DNA of 64,000 nt from Ohtaekwangia sp036503775 (GCA_036503775.1 DASXWH010000077.1:18030-82029); one strand, 5' to 3'. Positions 9,244 to 17,889 are shown, counted from the stretch's first letter. A program made the numbers and translations. Notes: generated from the sequence alone by a model not told the origin.

Positions 9244-10017
9244 TTATTTTCCCTTGAAATCCGGCTTACGCTTTTCAACAAAAGCGCGCATTCCTTCTTT
9301 CTGATCTTCCGAAGCGAAGGTTAAGTAAAAATTCTTTCGTTCAAAATGAAGCCCTTCATCCAGGTGTGTTTCAAAGGAACGATTTACAGCTTCCTTGGCA
9401 AGCTGAACAGCCACAGGCGACATCTGTGCTATCTCCTTTGCCAGGTTGAGCGTTTCAAATAACAACATTTCTGTCGGGACAACTTTGTTAACCAGCTTAT
9501 AAAAGTATGCTTCTTCAGCCGAAAGAAATCTTCCCGTGAGTATCAGCTCCATGGCCCTGGCTTTACCTAATGCTTTGGTGAGCCGTTGTGTTCCACCGGC
9601 ACCGGGCATTACCCCTATTTTAATTTCAGGTTGACCAAACTTCGCAGTTTCAGAAGCGATGATCATATCACAGGTCATTGCCAGTTCGCATCCTCCGCCT
9701 AATGCAAAACCTGATACGGCTGCAATAATTGGTTTACGTGTTTTACGGATCTGATCCCAGGTGCTGAATTGATCAATGGCCAACATATCAATAGCTGTTT
9801 TATCCGCCATTTGTTTGATGTCAGCACCTGCAGCAAAAGCCTGGTCATTTCCGGTAATGATAATCACACGAACGTTGTCATTCTTATCCAGGGCATGAAG
9901 CGTATCCCGAAGTTCCTGCATAAGTTGAAGGTTTAAGGCATTGAGCTCTTTCGGACGATTGAGTTGAATCAGTGCAACGAAAGGTTCGTGTTGTTCAGTG
10001 ACCTTGATACATTCCAT
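9244..10017 (-). CDS. Enoyl-CoA hydratase/isomerase family protein
   Basis: About 257 residues from the ATG at 10015-10017; a GTG at 10035 would add six residues but overlaps the predicted promoter. Crotonase-fold features are complete: the oxyanion-hole loops AFAAGADIKQM and GFALGGGCELA, and both catalytic glutamates of true hydratases (the E of GGGCEL and the E of FGQPEIKIG). This supports hydration of trans-2-enoyl-CoA in fatty-acid or amino-acid breakdown. It stands alone between convergent and divergent neighbours. Confidence 0.9.
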   Translation of the reverse strand: MECIKVTEQHEPFVALIQLNRPKELNALNLQLMQELRDTLHALDKNDNVRVIIITGNDQAFAAGADIKQMADKTAIDMLAIDQFSTWDQIRKTRKPIIAAVSGFALGGGCELAMTCDMIIASETAKFGQPEIKIGVMPGAGGTQRLTKALGKARAMELILTGRFLSAEEAYFYKLVNKVVPTEMLLFETLNLAKEIAQMSPVAVQLAKEAVNRSFETHLDEGLHFERKNFYLTFASEDQKEGMRAFVEKRKPDFKGK

Positions 10018-10034
10018 AAGCTGAGTGATTAACA

Positions 10035-10064
10035 CAAAGCTTCAAAAGTCCGGAAGAAATTCAA
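10035..10064 (-). promoter_or_regulatory. Candidate promoter of the enoyl-CoA hydratase gene
   Basis: On the - strand a TTG (10062-10064) is followed after 19 bp by AAGCTTTG (10035-10042), one base from the Bacteroidota -7 consensus TAnnTTTG. The predicted transcription start is about 10 nt before the ATG at 10017. Confidence 0.4.
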
Positions 10065-10092
10065 AAAGAATTTAATGGCATACGGGTATAAT

Positions 10093-10121
10093 AAAAAAGC
10101 CCTGCCATCACGTGGCAGGGC
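10093..10121 (-). terminator. Rho-independent terminator reading leftward
   Basis: A perfect 9-bp stem (GCCCTGCCA at 10099-10107, TGGCAGGGC at 10113-10121) with a 5-nt loop is followed on the - strand by six T (10093-10098). No known gene lies immediately upstream on that strand; the only candidate is the 27-codon frame at 10173-10256. Confidence 0.75.
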
Positions 10122-10172
10122 CTCAATCAAAAGGCATAATTAAAGTGTGCTATGCTTACTTATGAATGATAT

Positions 10173-10256
10173 TCAGGGTGTGTTTGTAACCTTATCCCTG
10201 TTATTTTTGCGCACGGAATTCAGGTCAAAAGGCTTAAATCCGCGAGAATAAGACAT
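10173..10256 (-). CDS. Possible 27-residue small protein or leader peptide
   Basis: An ATG at 10254-10256 opens a 27-codon frame ending in TGA at 10173-10175. The peptide is polar and basic with several Lys/Arg/Asn and no membrane segment. The only support beyond an open frame is the strong leftward terminator 52 bp downstream of its stop. Against it, its start is 5 bp from the divergent phosphatase start, and a + strand promoter overlaps it. It matches nothing I recognise. Confidence 0.25.
   Translation of the reverse strand: MSYSRGFKPFDLNSVRKNNRDKVTNTP
10184..10209 (+). promoter_or_regulatory. Candidate promoter of the phosphatase gene
   Basis: A perfect -7 box TATTTTTG (10202-10209) lies 15 bp after a TTG (10184-10186); the spacing is slightly short for the family. 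It would give a leader of about 46 nt before the ATG at 10262. Confidence 0.35.
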
Positions 10257-10261
10257 TTTTT

Positions 10262-10756
10262 ATGGACAAAGTGAAAGTATTATTTGTGTGTCTGGGTAAC
10301 ATCTGCAGGTCTCCGTTGGCGGAAGCCATATTTCTGCATAAACTAAAACACCGGAAAACAGATCAGTTGTTTGAAGTTGATTCTTGCGGTACAGCCAATT
10401 ACCATATTGGTGATTCTCCGGATTCCAGAACCATTGCGAATGCCCGGAAAAATGGTGTCAGTATTAATCACTGTGGTCGACAGCTTCAGGAAGCTGATCT
10501 TGAATATTATGATTTTATCCTGGCTATGGATAAAAGTAATCACCGGAACATTCTGCGGTTGACTAATGCCGGGAATCACCTGGAGAAAATTTCACTGATG
10601 CGTATGTTTGATCCGCAGGGTAAGGGCGAAGAAGTTCCGGATCCTTACTATGGTGGTGAACAACATTTCCAGGAGGTGTTTGATATACTGGATCGCACCA
10701 TGGATAATTTTATACTTCACCTCGAAGAAAAATACGCTATAAAAGCTAAAGCCTGA
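10262..10756 (+). CDS. Low-molecular-weight protein-tyrosine phosphatase
   Basis: A 164-residue protein with the signature P-loop CLGNICRS (Cys10 nucleophile, Arg16) at the N-terminus and the general-acid loop DPYYGG (about residue 127). The family removes phosphate from tyrosine, in bacteria often on tyrosine kinases that control polysaccharide export; some members act on protein arginine phosphate. No kinase gene is adjacent. The last 11 bp overlap the end of the convergent aspartate kinase gene. Confidence 0.93.
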   Translation: MDKVKVLFVCLGNICRSPLAEAIFLHKLKHRKTDQLFEVDSCGTANYHIGDSPDSRTIANARKNGVSINHCGRQLQEADLEYYDFILAMDKSNHRNILRLTNAGNHLEKISLMRMFDPQGKGEEVPDPYYGGEQHFQEVFDILDRTMDNFILHLEEKYAIKAKA

Positions 10757-11990
10757 GCAATACCTGAAGTGTTGATCGCGAAGATTGTTCCAGTAATATT
10801 CCCGGCATCTTGCGATACGTTTCAAATGTCAGTGCATCATAATTTTTCACCGTAACCAGGGTGAGCCCGGTATTGTAATACACTTCAAAGTATTGTTGCA
10901 GCCGATGGATAAGTTTTATCACTTTACTTTCGCGGAAGTCCAGGCAAAATGAAAACGATATTGCCGAGTTTTGCATGACATTCACACGCAGATCAAGCTC
11001 TGAAAGCGCATGAAAAATGGTGAGAAGCTGCTGTTCACTGATGAAGGTGTAATCCGTTACCTTACAGGAAACCAGGCATTGATTGTCCTTGAACACAATC
11101 AGTGGTGGAATGTAGTCAACGGTACATTCGTGAATTTTAGTGCCCGGCAATGATGGGTCTTCAAAGTTCTTTACGAGCAGCGGTATATTTTTATTAGCGA
11201 GGGGCTTGATGGTTTTGGGATGGATGACAGACGCTCCGTAGTACGTCATCTCTGCTGCCTCCTTAAATGGCAATTCATCAAACACTACGGCTGCCGGCAA
11301 CCTCCTGGGATCGGCATTCATAACTCCGGGAACATCTTTCCATATCGTTACTGATTCAGCGGTCAGGCAGGAAGCGAATATGGCGGCCGAATAATCCGAT
11401 CCTTCCCGTCCTAATGTAGTGGTCAACCCATCCGGAGTTTGCCCGATAAAGCCCTGTGTGATGATCGTGTTTTTGTCCAGTGTGGTTTGTAGCTTTTCAA
11501 TACAATATGATGTTGTATTCCAATCCACCTTGCCTTCTCTGAAACTGGTATCAGTCTGAATGCACGAACGCGCATCGAGCCAATGAGAAGGATGACCTTG
11601 TTGCAGCAAATAGTGATGCACGAGTATCGAGGAGATCAATTCACCTTTTGATACAACCTGATCATAGATCAAATCAAAATCAGCTTGCCGTGTAAGTTCT
11701 GCATCCAGTTCTGTAAACAGCTTATCCATTTCCTGAAACACACCATGCTCTGCCGGAAACAATTTGTCTGCAATATTTTTGTGATATTGATAGAGGGTGT
11801 GTTTTTCTGTAGCAACAGACTGCCCGCTTTTGTTGAGTTCAAGAATTTTCTCCAGCGCGTTTGTGGTTTTTCCCATAGCCGATACCACTACCAATAAATT
11901 ATGGGTTGCAGTAGATTGAATAATGGAAGTGACATTTTTAACGCCTTGAGCGTCTTTGAGGGAAGCCCCTCCGAATTTAAAAACCTTCAT
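10746..11990 (-). CDS. lysC: Aspartate kinase, monofunctional
   Basis: A 414-residue aspartokinase, the first step of lysine, threonine and methionine synthesis. The ATP-binding start KFGGASLKD (residues 5-13) and the substrate loop TTLGREGSDYSAAIF (about 190-204) are present. The C-terminal third (about 300-414) fits the regulatory ACT-like part with VNVMQNSAISFSFCLD. No homoserine dehydrogenase domain is fused. The Ala in KFGGAS is Thr in many family members. The start codon region overlaps the -33 box of the divergent fbp promoter. Confidence 0.92.
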   Translation of the reverse strand: MKVFKFGGASLKDAQGVKNVTSIIQSTATHNLLVVVSAMGKTTNALEKILELNKSGQSVATEKHTLYQYHKNIADKLFPAEHGVFQEMDKLFTELDAELTRQADFDLIYDQVVSKGELISSILVHHYLLQQGHPSHWLDARSCIQTDTSFREGKVDWNTTSYCIEKLQTTLDKNTIITQGFIGQTPDGLTTTLGREGSDYSAAIFASCLTAESVTIWKDVPGVMNADPRRLPAAVVFDELPFKEAAEMTYYGASVIHPKTIKPLANKNIPLLVKNFEDPSLPGTKIHECTVDYIPPLIVFKDNQCLVSCKVTDYTFISEQQLLTIFHALSELDLRVNVMQNSAISFSFCLDFRESKVIKLIHRLQQYFEVYYNTGLTLVTVKNYDALTFETYRKMPGILLEQSSRSTLQVLLRL

Positions 11991-11995
11991 TTTTA

Positions 11996-12025
11996 TTGAA
12001 CTAAATCGTTTGCGGATTACCTTTG
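11996..12025 (+). promoter_or_regulatory. Bacteroidota promoter of the fructose-bisphosphatase gene
   Basis: TTG (11996-11998), a 19-bp spacer and TACCTTTG (12018-12025) match the TTG-N17-23-TAnnTTTG consensus exactly. The predicted transcript starts about 13 nt before the ATG at 12045. Confidence 0.65.
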
Positions 12026-12044
12026 ACGTCTAATTTTCAAGAGG

Positions 12045-13067
12045 ATGCAAAGATCACCCAATATTGCCAGCGCAACAAGTATAGAATCGTCAAGAATAGC
12101 TCAGCCCATTGGTACGGCATTGGACCGGTTCATTAAAAACAACCAGAATCAGTTTGCGTATGCCAGTGGTGAGCTTTCGCAATTACTTAGGGATATAGCC
12201 CTGGCATCGAAGGTGGTAAACCGGGAGGTGAATAAGGCGGGCCTGATCGATATAATGGGCGCTGTAGGCTCACAAAATACGGCCGGAGATGATCAGCAAA
12301 AACTTGATGTGTTGGCGAATATCCGCTTTACACGTGCGCTTGCCAAAGGGGGAGAAGTTTGTGCACTGGTGTCAGAAGAATCGGAATCGTTTGTCGATCT
12401 GAATAATGAAGGAAAGTATGTTATCGCCATCGACCCGTTGGATGGATCATCCAATATCGATGTGAACGTTTCTATTGGTACCATCTTTTCCATTTACCGC
12501 AGGAAGAGTCCGGTAAGTACACCCATTCGTGAAGAGGATATCTTACAACCGGGATCAGAGCAGGTAGCTGCCGGCTACGTTCTGTATGGATCGTCAACCA
12601 TGCTGGTGTATACCACCGGCCATGGTGTCAATGGATTTACCTATGAGCCTACATTGGGTGAGTACTTTCTCTCACATCCGGATATGCATATGCCAGCCGA
12701 TGGTAAAATTTATTCAGTTAATGAGGGATCATACAATTCGTTCACTGAACCGGTCAAGGCTTATGTTCAGCATTGTAAGAACAGTAATTATACCGCTCGT
12801 TATATCGGATCGCTTGTAGCCGATTTTCACCGGAATATGCTGAAGGGTGGAATTTATATTTATCCTGCTACCGCCAGGGATAAATTTGGTAAGCTGAGGT
12901 TAATGTACGAATGCAATGCATTAGCCTATATAGCAGAACAGGCTGGTGGAATGGCAACGGACGGAGAGCAACGCATTCTGGATATTAAGCCAGGCTCACT
13001 TCATCAGCGAACTGCATTTTATGTAGGATCCAAAAATATGGTTGAGAAAGCCGTTTCGTTTATCTGA
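12045..13067 (+). CDS. fbp: Class 1 fructose-1,6-bisphosphatase
   Basis: A 340-residue enzyme that hydrolyses fructose 1,6-bisphosphate in gluconeogenesis. Metal- and substrate-binding elements are intact: SEESESF (about residues 109-115), IDPLDGSSNIDVNVSIGTIF (about 128-147), the sugar-phosphate binding RYIGSLVADFHRN (about 252-264) and the late YECNALAYIAEQAGG (about 288-302). Length and order match class 1 enzymes. It has its own promoter and is monocistronic; a convergent gene follows after 4 bp. Confidence 0.96.
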   Translation: MQRSPNIASATSIESSRIAQPIGTALDRFIKNNQNQFAYASGELSQLLRDIALASKVVNREVNKAGLIDIMGAVGSQNTAGDDQQKLDVLANIRFTRALAKGGEVCALVSEESESFVDLNNEGKYVIAIDPLDGSSNIDVNVSIGTIFSIYRRKSPVSTPIREEDILQPGSEQVAAGYVLYGSSTMLVYTTGHGVNGFTYEPTLGEYFLSHPDMHMPADGKIYSVNEGSYNSFTEPVKAYVQHCKNSNYTARYIGSLVADFHRNMLKGGIYIYPATARDKFGKLRLMYECNALAYIAEQAGGMATDGEQRILDIKPGSLHQRTAFYVGSKNMVEKAVSFI

Positions 13068-13071
13068 AACG

Positions 13072-13488
13072 TTAAGAGGCAGTGGTTTTATCTGCAGTGA
13101 GTATTTCTGATGCATATTTCAGAATCAACTCATACCATTTTACCAGCTTTTTAATATCAGAAACGTAAACACGTTCTTCATCATATTCCGGAAGCACGGC
13201 TTTCATAAAGGCTTTTAGCTCGGCAGAATCTGAATTGGTATCAACACCGGGGTCGCTTCCAAAATCAGCGTGGATTTTTTTCAAGACGTCTTCCAGAGAA
13301 ACTGTGCCTTCTTTTGTCGTGGTGTAAATGGAGATTTCATTCAGGAGAGACAAACGCTGACTGGCATTGGCAACTAACTTGGTTTTGGTTTCGTCCAGGG
13401 ATTCGAGAATCACTCCCGATTTTGTTGGTGCTAAAACCTTAAAGAGTCCTCCTTTTCCTGAAATTGTCGCTAATTCTGCCAGTGTCAT
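13072..13488 (-). CDS. DUF5606 domain protein
   Basis: A 138-residue cytoplasmic protein of the Bacteroidota-specific DUF5606 family. The N-terminal half (LAELATISGKGGLFKVLAPTK, residues 3-23) has the small beta-barrel pattern of the family; an acidic linker and a helical C-terminus (ELKAFMKAVLPEYDEERVY) follow. No function is established. The family is often found near peptide deformylase or other core genes; here it sits downstream of engB with its own promoter. Confidence 0.85.
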   Translation of the reverse strand: MTLAELATISGKGGLFKVLAPTKSGVILESLDETKTKLVANASQRLSLLNEISIYTTTKEGTVSLEDVLKKIHADFGSDPGVDTNSDSAELKAFMKAVLPEYDEERVYVSDIKKLVKWYELILKYASEILTADKTTAS

Positions 13489-13506
13489 ATCCTTTTAAAA
13501 TTTGGG

Positions 13507-13535
13507 CAAAGCTAAATAAAAAGTTGATTGCCCAA
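13507..13535 (-). promoter_or_regulatory. Bacteroidota promoter of the DUF5606 gene
   Basis: On the - strand TTG (13533-13535), 18 bp, then TAGCTTTG (13507-13514), a full match to the consensus. The start codon at 13488 lies 18 bp beyond the -7 box. The same segment contains an 8-bp inverted repeat TTGGGCAA/TTGCCCAA that overlaps both promoter boxes. Confidence 0.6.
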
Positions 13536-13557
13536 GCGTTAACCGGAAAGGCTCCCG

Positions 13558-14163
13558 TTACTGGTTTTTAAGCCTGGTCAGGGTCTCATCGATAAAGGTC
13601 AACAGCTCTTCTTTACCGGTTCTCTTTTCAGCAGACGAAATAAAAATAGGGGGGAGTTCTTCCCAATCCTGAAGGAGTGTTTTTTCAAAACGCTTTACAT
13701 TCTTTGCTAGCTCATTTCGCGAAAGCTTATCTGATTTGGTGAAGATTAAAGCCATAGGAATCCCCTTGCCACCAACCCAATTGATAAAGCTGAGATCTAT
13801 CTTCTGTGGCTCCAGTCGGCAATCGATCAATATAAAAAGGCAGGAGATGCTCTCGCGTTTAACAACATAATTATCGATGATCTTACCAAAGCCCTGCCGT
13901 ATATCCTTGCTCACATTGGCATAGCCATACCCTGGCAGGTCTACCAGATACCATTGTTTATTGATCAGGAAGTGATTGATAGTTTGGGTTTTACCTGGTC
14001 TTCCAGACGTTTTAGCGAGGCCTTTGTTATTGGTGACCATATTGATCAGGGAAGACTTGCCCACGTTAGAACGGCCTATAAATGCAAACTCAGGCTTGTC
14101 GGGAGGAGGGCATTTTTGTACATCGGCATAACTGGAAATGAACTCGGCCGAAGTAATATTCAT
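13558..14163 (-). CDS. engB: Ribosome biogenesis GTP-binding protein EngB (YsxC/YihA)
   Basis: A 201-residue single-domain GTPase needed for 50S subunit assembly. Motifs: G1 GRSNVGKSSLINM (residues 30-42), G2 region around KTQTINHF, G3 DLPGYGYA (about 74-81), G4 FTKSD (about 140-144) and a G5-like SSAEKR. Length fits. It is followed on the same strand by the DUF5606 gene after 69 bp carrying a separate promoter. Confidence 0.95.
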   Translation of the reverse strand: MNITSAEFISSYADVQKCPPPDKPEFAFIGRSNVGKSSLINMVTNNKGLAKTSGRPGKTQTINHFLINKQWYLVDLPGYGYANVSKDIRQGFGKIIDNYVVKRESISCLFILIDCRLEPQKIDLSFINWVGGKGIPMALIFTKSDKLSRNELAKNVKRFEKTLLQDWEELPPIFISSAEKRTGKEELLTFIDETLTRLKNQ

Positions 14164-14273
14164 GGCTTAAAGTAATAATTGAAGGGCAAAATACTAAGTT
14201 TGTAAGAACTGTGTGCTTTATGGGTCTATTTTTATGCCCGCAAACGTACCTGTTTTGGCGAATTTGTACTATA

Positions 14274-14302
14274 TTGTCAAGCCAATAATATTATTAACTT
14301 TA
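14274..14302 (+). promoter_or_regulatory. Candidate promoter of the PorE-like gene
   Basis: TTG (14274-14276), 18 bp, TAACTTTA (14295-14302): one mismatch to TAnnTTTG. The ATG at 14323 lies 20 bp downstream of the -7 box. Confidence 0.4.
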
Positions 14303-14322
14303 GTGTTAAAACTTTTTAAGCA

Positions 14323-16413
14323 ATGTCCAGTATCCGCAGTGTACTGATTTTTTTAACTTTTTTATTAGCACTTTCGACCACCGGATTCAGCCAGCAAGAC
14401 CCCAAAGAAACGGCCCGGGAATACATGGTGCTTGCTGAAGAAATCATGGCTGAAACAAAAGCTATTGATGATGCCCGTGAACTTGTTGTGACCGCGGCAG
14501 ACAGCGACACTACCTTTATCAAAGCCAATTATGAGGCGGGGCGTCTGCACCTGATTACCATCGGAAAGGACCTCGCAGCCAAATACTTCTTACGGGTCTA
14601 TCGTCAGGACCCCGATTACCGGTTTGATATCGAATATTCTATCGGAAAGAGCTACCAGTATGGAGAACAGTTTGACAAGGCTCTTCATTTCTTTGATCTG
14701 TACAAACAGAAGCTGGCCAAGAAATCAAACTACCAGGGTAAAGATCGTGTTGAGGCGGCTGTAGTTGATCGTGCCATTTTTGAATGTACCAATGGTAAGG
14801 AGTTTGTTTCAAATCCCGGTAACTTCTCAATTGTCAATATTGGCCGTGAGATCAATTCTGAATTTGAAGACTATGCGCCTGTATTGAATGAGGCTGAGAC
14901 GGAACTGGTGTTTACCACCAGACGCAGAGAAGACAACTTGAACCAGAACGTGGCTGATGATAACAAGCCCTGGGAGGATATTTTTATTGCTTCCAAATCC
15001 GGAAGTACCTGGAGCTATGCCAAGAACATTGGTGAACCTGTAAACACGCCTACTCACAATTCCAACCTGGCCCTTTCTGCGGATGGGGGTACGTTGTTTA
15101 TCTTCAATGATGATAACGGAGGAGATATTTATTACAGTGAGCGAAGCTCAGGTGGTGTTTGGAGTATACCAACTCCTATGCCTGGAATCATCAACTCCAG
15201 TTTCGAAGAAAAATCGGTTTCTATTTCAAGCGATGAAAAGACCTTATACTTCTCCAGTAATCGTCCTGGAGGTTTTGGTGGACTGGATATCTATCGTGCC
15301 ACAAAGGATAGCAAAGGTGAATGGGCTAACGTGAAAAACCTGGGACCGAAAATCAATACGGATCTTGATGATGATGGACCTTTCATTGATTATGATGGAG
15401 TAACACTTTACTTCAGTAGCAAGGGAAGAAAAGGTATGGGAGGATATGATGTTTTCAAGGCCACCTATGATCCTGCCGCTAATGAATGGAGCGAACCCGA
15501 TAACCTGGGGTATCCTATAAATACTCCAGATAATGATGTATTCTTTGTGTCATCTAAAGATGGTAAACGTGCCTATTATTCTTCGGTCCGCGAAGACGGT
15601 ATGGGTTATACGGACATATACATGATTACCATTCCGGAAGGTCTGAAGAATACAGAACCTGTTGTAGCCAAGCCTCCCGTTGAAAAACCAAAGGACACTA
15701 CAACAGTTGCACTGGTAGAACCTAAAGTGGAGCCAAAGGTAGAACCGAAGGTCGAACCTAAAGTGGAGCCCAAAAAAGACATCGTGCCACTTAAGTTTAT
15801 TGTTACCATTGTTGATGCTGCAGATAAGTCCCCGCTGGATGCAAAAGTGAAATTACAGGGTGCAAAAGACAATGTGGTTGTAGGTTCCACAACAGCGGGC
15901 ACAGGTGTGTTTGAATTCACGATCAAGAATGCCAAAGCCAAAGATTACCGGTTATCCGTTGAAAGCAACGGTTATATATTCCAGAATCAGACTATTAAAA
16001 TTGAAGGTGCAACCACTCAGGAGAAAACGATAAACCGTACCATTGAAATGCGTAAAGTGGTGGTGTTTGCAACATCTGTTTTACGCAACCTGTACTTTGA
16101 TTTTGACAAGGCTACCTTTAAAACAGAGTCCTATACAGAACTTAATAAGCTGGAAGCCATGATGCGCCAGAATGATGGAATGATCATTGAGATCGCAGGT
16201 CATACGGATGCCATCGGAACGTGGGCTTATAATAAGTTTCTCTCGCAGAAACGTGCAGAGGCTGTGAAGGACTACCTCACTAAAAAAGGTATAGATGCAC
16301 GCAGAATAAAGGCCGTAGGCTATGGTAAAACCAAACCCCTTGTTAGTAATGATGACGAGGAAGATGGCCGTGAGCTGAATAGGCGTGTTGAATTCAAAGT
16401 GCTCCAAAAGTAA
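14323..16413 (+). CDS. PorE-like OmpA-family protein: TPR, PD40 propeller, carboxypeptidase-regulatory-like domain, OmpA C-terminus
   Basis: A 696-residue envelope protein. After a signal peptide (residues 1-23, ending FSQ) come a TPR-like helical region (about 24-150), a PD40/WD40-like beta-propeller with repeated LYFSSNRPGGFGGLDIY-type blades (about 175-430), a Val-Glu-Pro-Lys linker (465-482), a carboxypeptidase-regulatory-like beta domain (about 485-575) and an OmpA-type peptidoglycan-binding domain with GHTDAIG and RRVEFKV (about 580-696). This order matches PorE of the type IX secretion system, which links the secretion complex to peptidoglycan. Bacteroidota have several paralogues, so the PorE role is an inference. 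Confidence 0.85.
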   Translation: MSSIRSVLIFLTFLLALSTTGFSQQDPKETAREYMVLAEEIMAETKAIDDARELVVTAADSDTTFIKANYEAGRLHLITIGKDLAAKYFLRVYRQDPDYRFDIEYSIGKSYQYGEQFDKALHFFDLYKQKLAKKSNYQGKDRVEAAVVDRAIFECTNGKEFVSNPGNFSIVNIGREINSEFEDYAPVLNEAETELVFTTRRREDNLNQNVADDNKPWEDIFIASKSGSTWSYAKNIGEPVNTPTHNSNLALSADGGTLFIFNDDNGGDIYYSERSSGGVWSIPTPMPGIINSSFEEKSVSISSDEKTLYFSSNRPGGFGGLDIYRATKDSKGEWANVKNLGPKINTDLDDDGPFIDYDGVTLYFSSKGRKGMGGYDVFKATYDPAANEWSEPDNLGYPINTPDNDVFFVSSKDGKRAYYSSVREDGMGYTDIYMITIPEGLKNTEPVVAKPPVEKPKDTTTVALVEPKVEPKVEPKVEPKVEPKKDIVPLKFIVTIVDAADKSPLDAKVKLQGAKDNVVVGSTTAGTGVFEFTIKNAKAKDYRLSVESNGYIFQNQTIKIEGATTQEKTINRTIEMRKVVVFATSVLRNLYFDFDKATFKTESYTELNKLEAMMRQNDGMIIEIAGHTDAIGTWAYNKFLSQKRAEAVKDYLTKKGIDARRIKAVGYGKTKPLVSNDDEEDGRELNRRVEFKVLQK
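15721..15768 (+). repeat. Four 12-bp tandem units coding Pro-Lys-Val-Glu
   Basis: Four consecutive 12-bp units (15721, 15733, 15745, 15757) each encode Pro-Lys-Val-Glu in the linker of the PorE-like protein. Units 1 and 4 are identical in DNA; units 2 and 3 differ only at third positions. Such a charged, proline-spaced linker separates the propeller from the downstream domains, and unit number can vary between strains. Confidence 0.85.
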
Positions 16414-16483
16414 TCCATCTGAAATAGATTTTATTCCCTGAGGTAAACCTATACCTTCGTGCCGTATTGGCTAAAGGAAAGTC

Positions 16484-17206
16484 ATGACCGTAGTTCCCTA
16501 TAAAGAAGAAAAGGCAGGTAAAAAAGAACAGGTGGCCCGGATGTTTGATAACATCAGCCACCGCTATGACTTCCTGAATCATTTCCTGAGTCTTGGAATT
16601 GACAGGGGATGGCGCAGAAAAGCCATTGATCTTATCCGCCCGTTAAACCCGAAACAGATATTGGATGTTGCCACCGGCACGGGAGACTTCGCTATTGAAG
16701 CACTTTCGCTAAAGGCGGATAAAATTACCGGTGTTGACATTTCCGCAGGCATGCTGGAAGTGGGTCGAAAGAAACTTGCCGAGCGAAACCTCAATGGCCG
16801 TATTGAGCTGTTATTGGGAGATTCCGAAAACCTGCCCTTTGCTGATGCGTCATTTGATGCTGTAACAGTGGCCTTTGGCGTTCGTAATTTTGAAAATCTG
16901 GAAAAAGGGCTGCGAGACATTCATCGCGTGTTAAAGCCCAATGGCATGCTGGTAGTGCTCGAATTTTCGAGGCCCCGCAAATTTCCTTTCCGCCAGGTAT
17001 ATAATTTTTATTTTAAGTTCGTTTTGCCTAAAATAGGTCGGTTGGTTTCAAGTGATAAGGCCGCTTACACCTATTTACCTGAGTCTGTAGAGGCTTTTCC
17101 GGATGGGGAGGATTTTCTTCACATTCTAAAAACAGTAGGTTTTAACAATACAAAATGCAGGTCACTCACATTAGGTATAAGTTCTATATACACGGGTTTA
17201 AAATAA
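16484..17206 (+). CDS. ubiE: Demethylmenaquinone methyltransferase UbiE/MenG
   Basis: A 240-residue class I SAM methyltransferase for the last step of menaquinone synthesis. The family signature near the N-terminus (MFDNISHRYDFLNHFLSLG, residues 20-38) is intact, followed by the SAM loop ILDVATGTGDFA (about 59-70), an acidic residue closing strand 2 (ITGVDIS) and the C-terminal signature VAFGVRNFENLEKGL and VLEFSRP (about 155). Its last 52 bp contain the start of porT in another frame, an arrangement that implies coupled expression. Confidence 0.95.
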   Translation: MTVVPYKEEKAGKKEQVARMFDNISHRYDFLNHFLSLGIDRGWRRKAIDLIRPLNPKQILDVATGTGDFAIEALSLKADKITGVDISAGMLEVGRKKLAERNLNGRIELLLGDSENLPFADASFDAVTVAFGVRNFENLEKGLRDIHRVLKPNGMLVVLEFSRPRKFPFRQVYNFYFKFVLPKIGRLVSSDKAAYTYLPESVEAFPDGEDFLHILKTVGFNNTKCRSLTLGISSIYTGLK

Positions 17207-17889
17207 TCTTCACGCTCCTTCTGGCGTTGATTGCCGTTTCTGGCTACAGCCAGAAAACACGTTGGGTGAAAAGAAACAATCCGAATTATGATGAGAAAAA
17301 GCTCAGCTATGGCTTTATGATAGGCTTGCATACATCAACCTATCAGATCAAATATTCTGATAAATTCCTGGATTTAAATGCACTTCATTCCGTAACACCA
17401 GATTGGTCGGGTGGTTTTTCATTAGGGTTTATTGTCAACTATAAGCTGGCTGATTTTTTTGATCTGAGACTCACACCGAAGGTCGGGTTTTATGAAAACA
17501 GGCTCCAATACCGTTATGTCGATGGCACTCCCATGAAACAGGTTCTCATTGAAACTACCATGGTAGAATTTCCGCTGTTGTTGAAATATAAGTCTGAGCG
17601 TAGAGGTAATATCCGCATGTATATGATTGGCGGTGTAAACCCAGCGATTGAAGCTTCAGGCAGGAAGAACATTGAAGAAGGTGATGAAACGCTTGAATTG
17701 ATAGATTCAAACATCAGTCTTGAAGCTGGATTCGGCTTTGACTTATATTACCCGCTTTTTAAATTTTCTCCTGAGCTCAGGTTTTCACGCGGTATTGTTA
17801 ACATACTTGATAATACAACCAACACATTGGGAGAACCTTTGCAACGCGTGAACACCAACACGATTACTCTTTACCTTCTATTTCAGTAA
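17155..17889 (+). CDS. porT: PorT, outer-membrane component of the type IX secretion system
   Basis: A 244-residue predicted eight-stranded beta-barrel with a signal peptide (hydrophobic residues 17-31, cleavage after YSQ). The mature part opens with KTRWVKRNNPNYDEKKLSYGF and shows repeated strand patterns such as LRLTPKVGFYENRLQY and MVEFPLLLKYK. PorT lies beside ubiE in many Bacteroidota, which supports the identity. The only ATG upstream of the signal peptide is at 17155, inside ubiE, giving a 52-bp overlap. Needed in the family for export of proteins with C-terminal sorting domains and for gliding. Confidence 0.8.
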   Translation: MQVTHIRYKFYIHGFKIIFTLLLALIAVSGYSQKTRWVKRNNPNYDEKKLSYGFMIGLHTSTYQIKYSDKFLDLNALHSVTPDWSGGFSLGFIVNYKLADFFDLRLTPKVGFYENRLQYRYVDGTPMKQVLIETTMVEFPLLLKYKSERRGNIRMYMIGGVNPAIEASGRKNIEEGDETLELIDSNISLEAGFGFDLYYPLFKFSPELRFSRGIVNILDNTTNTLGEPLQRVNTNTITLYLLFQ

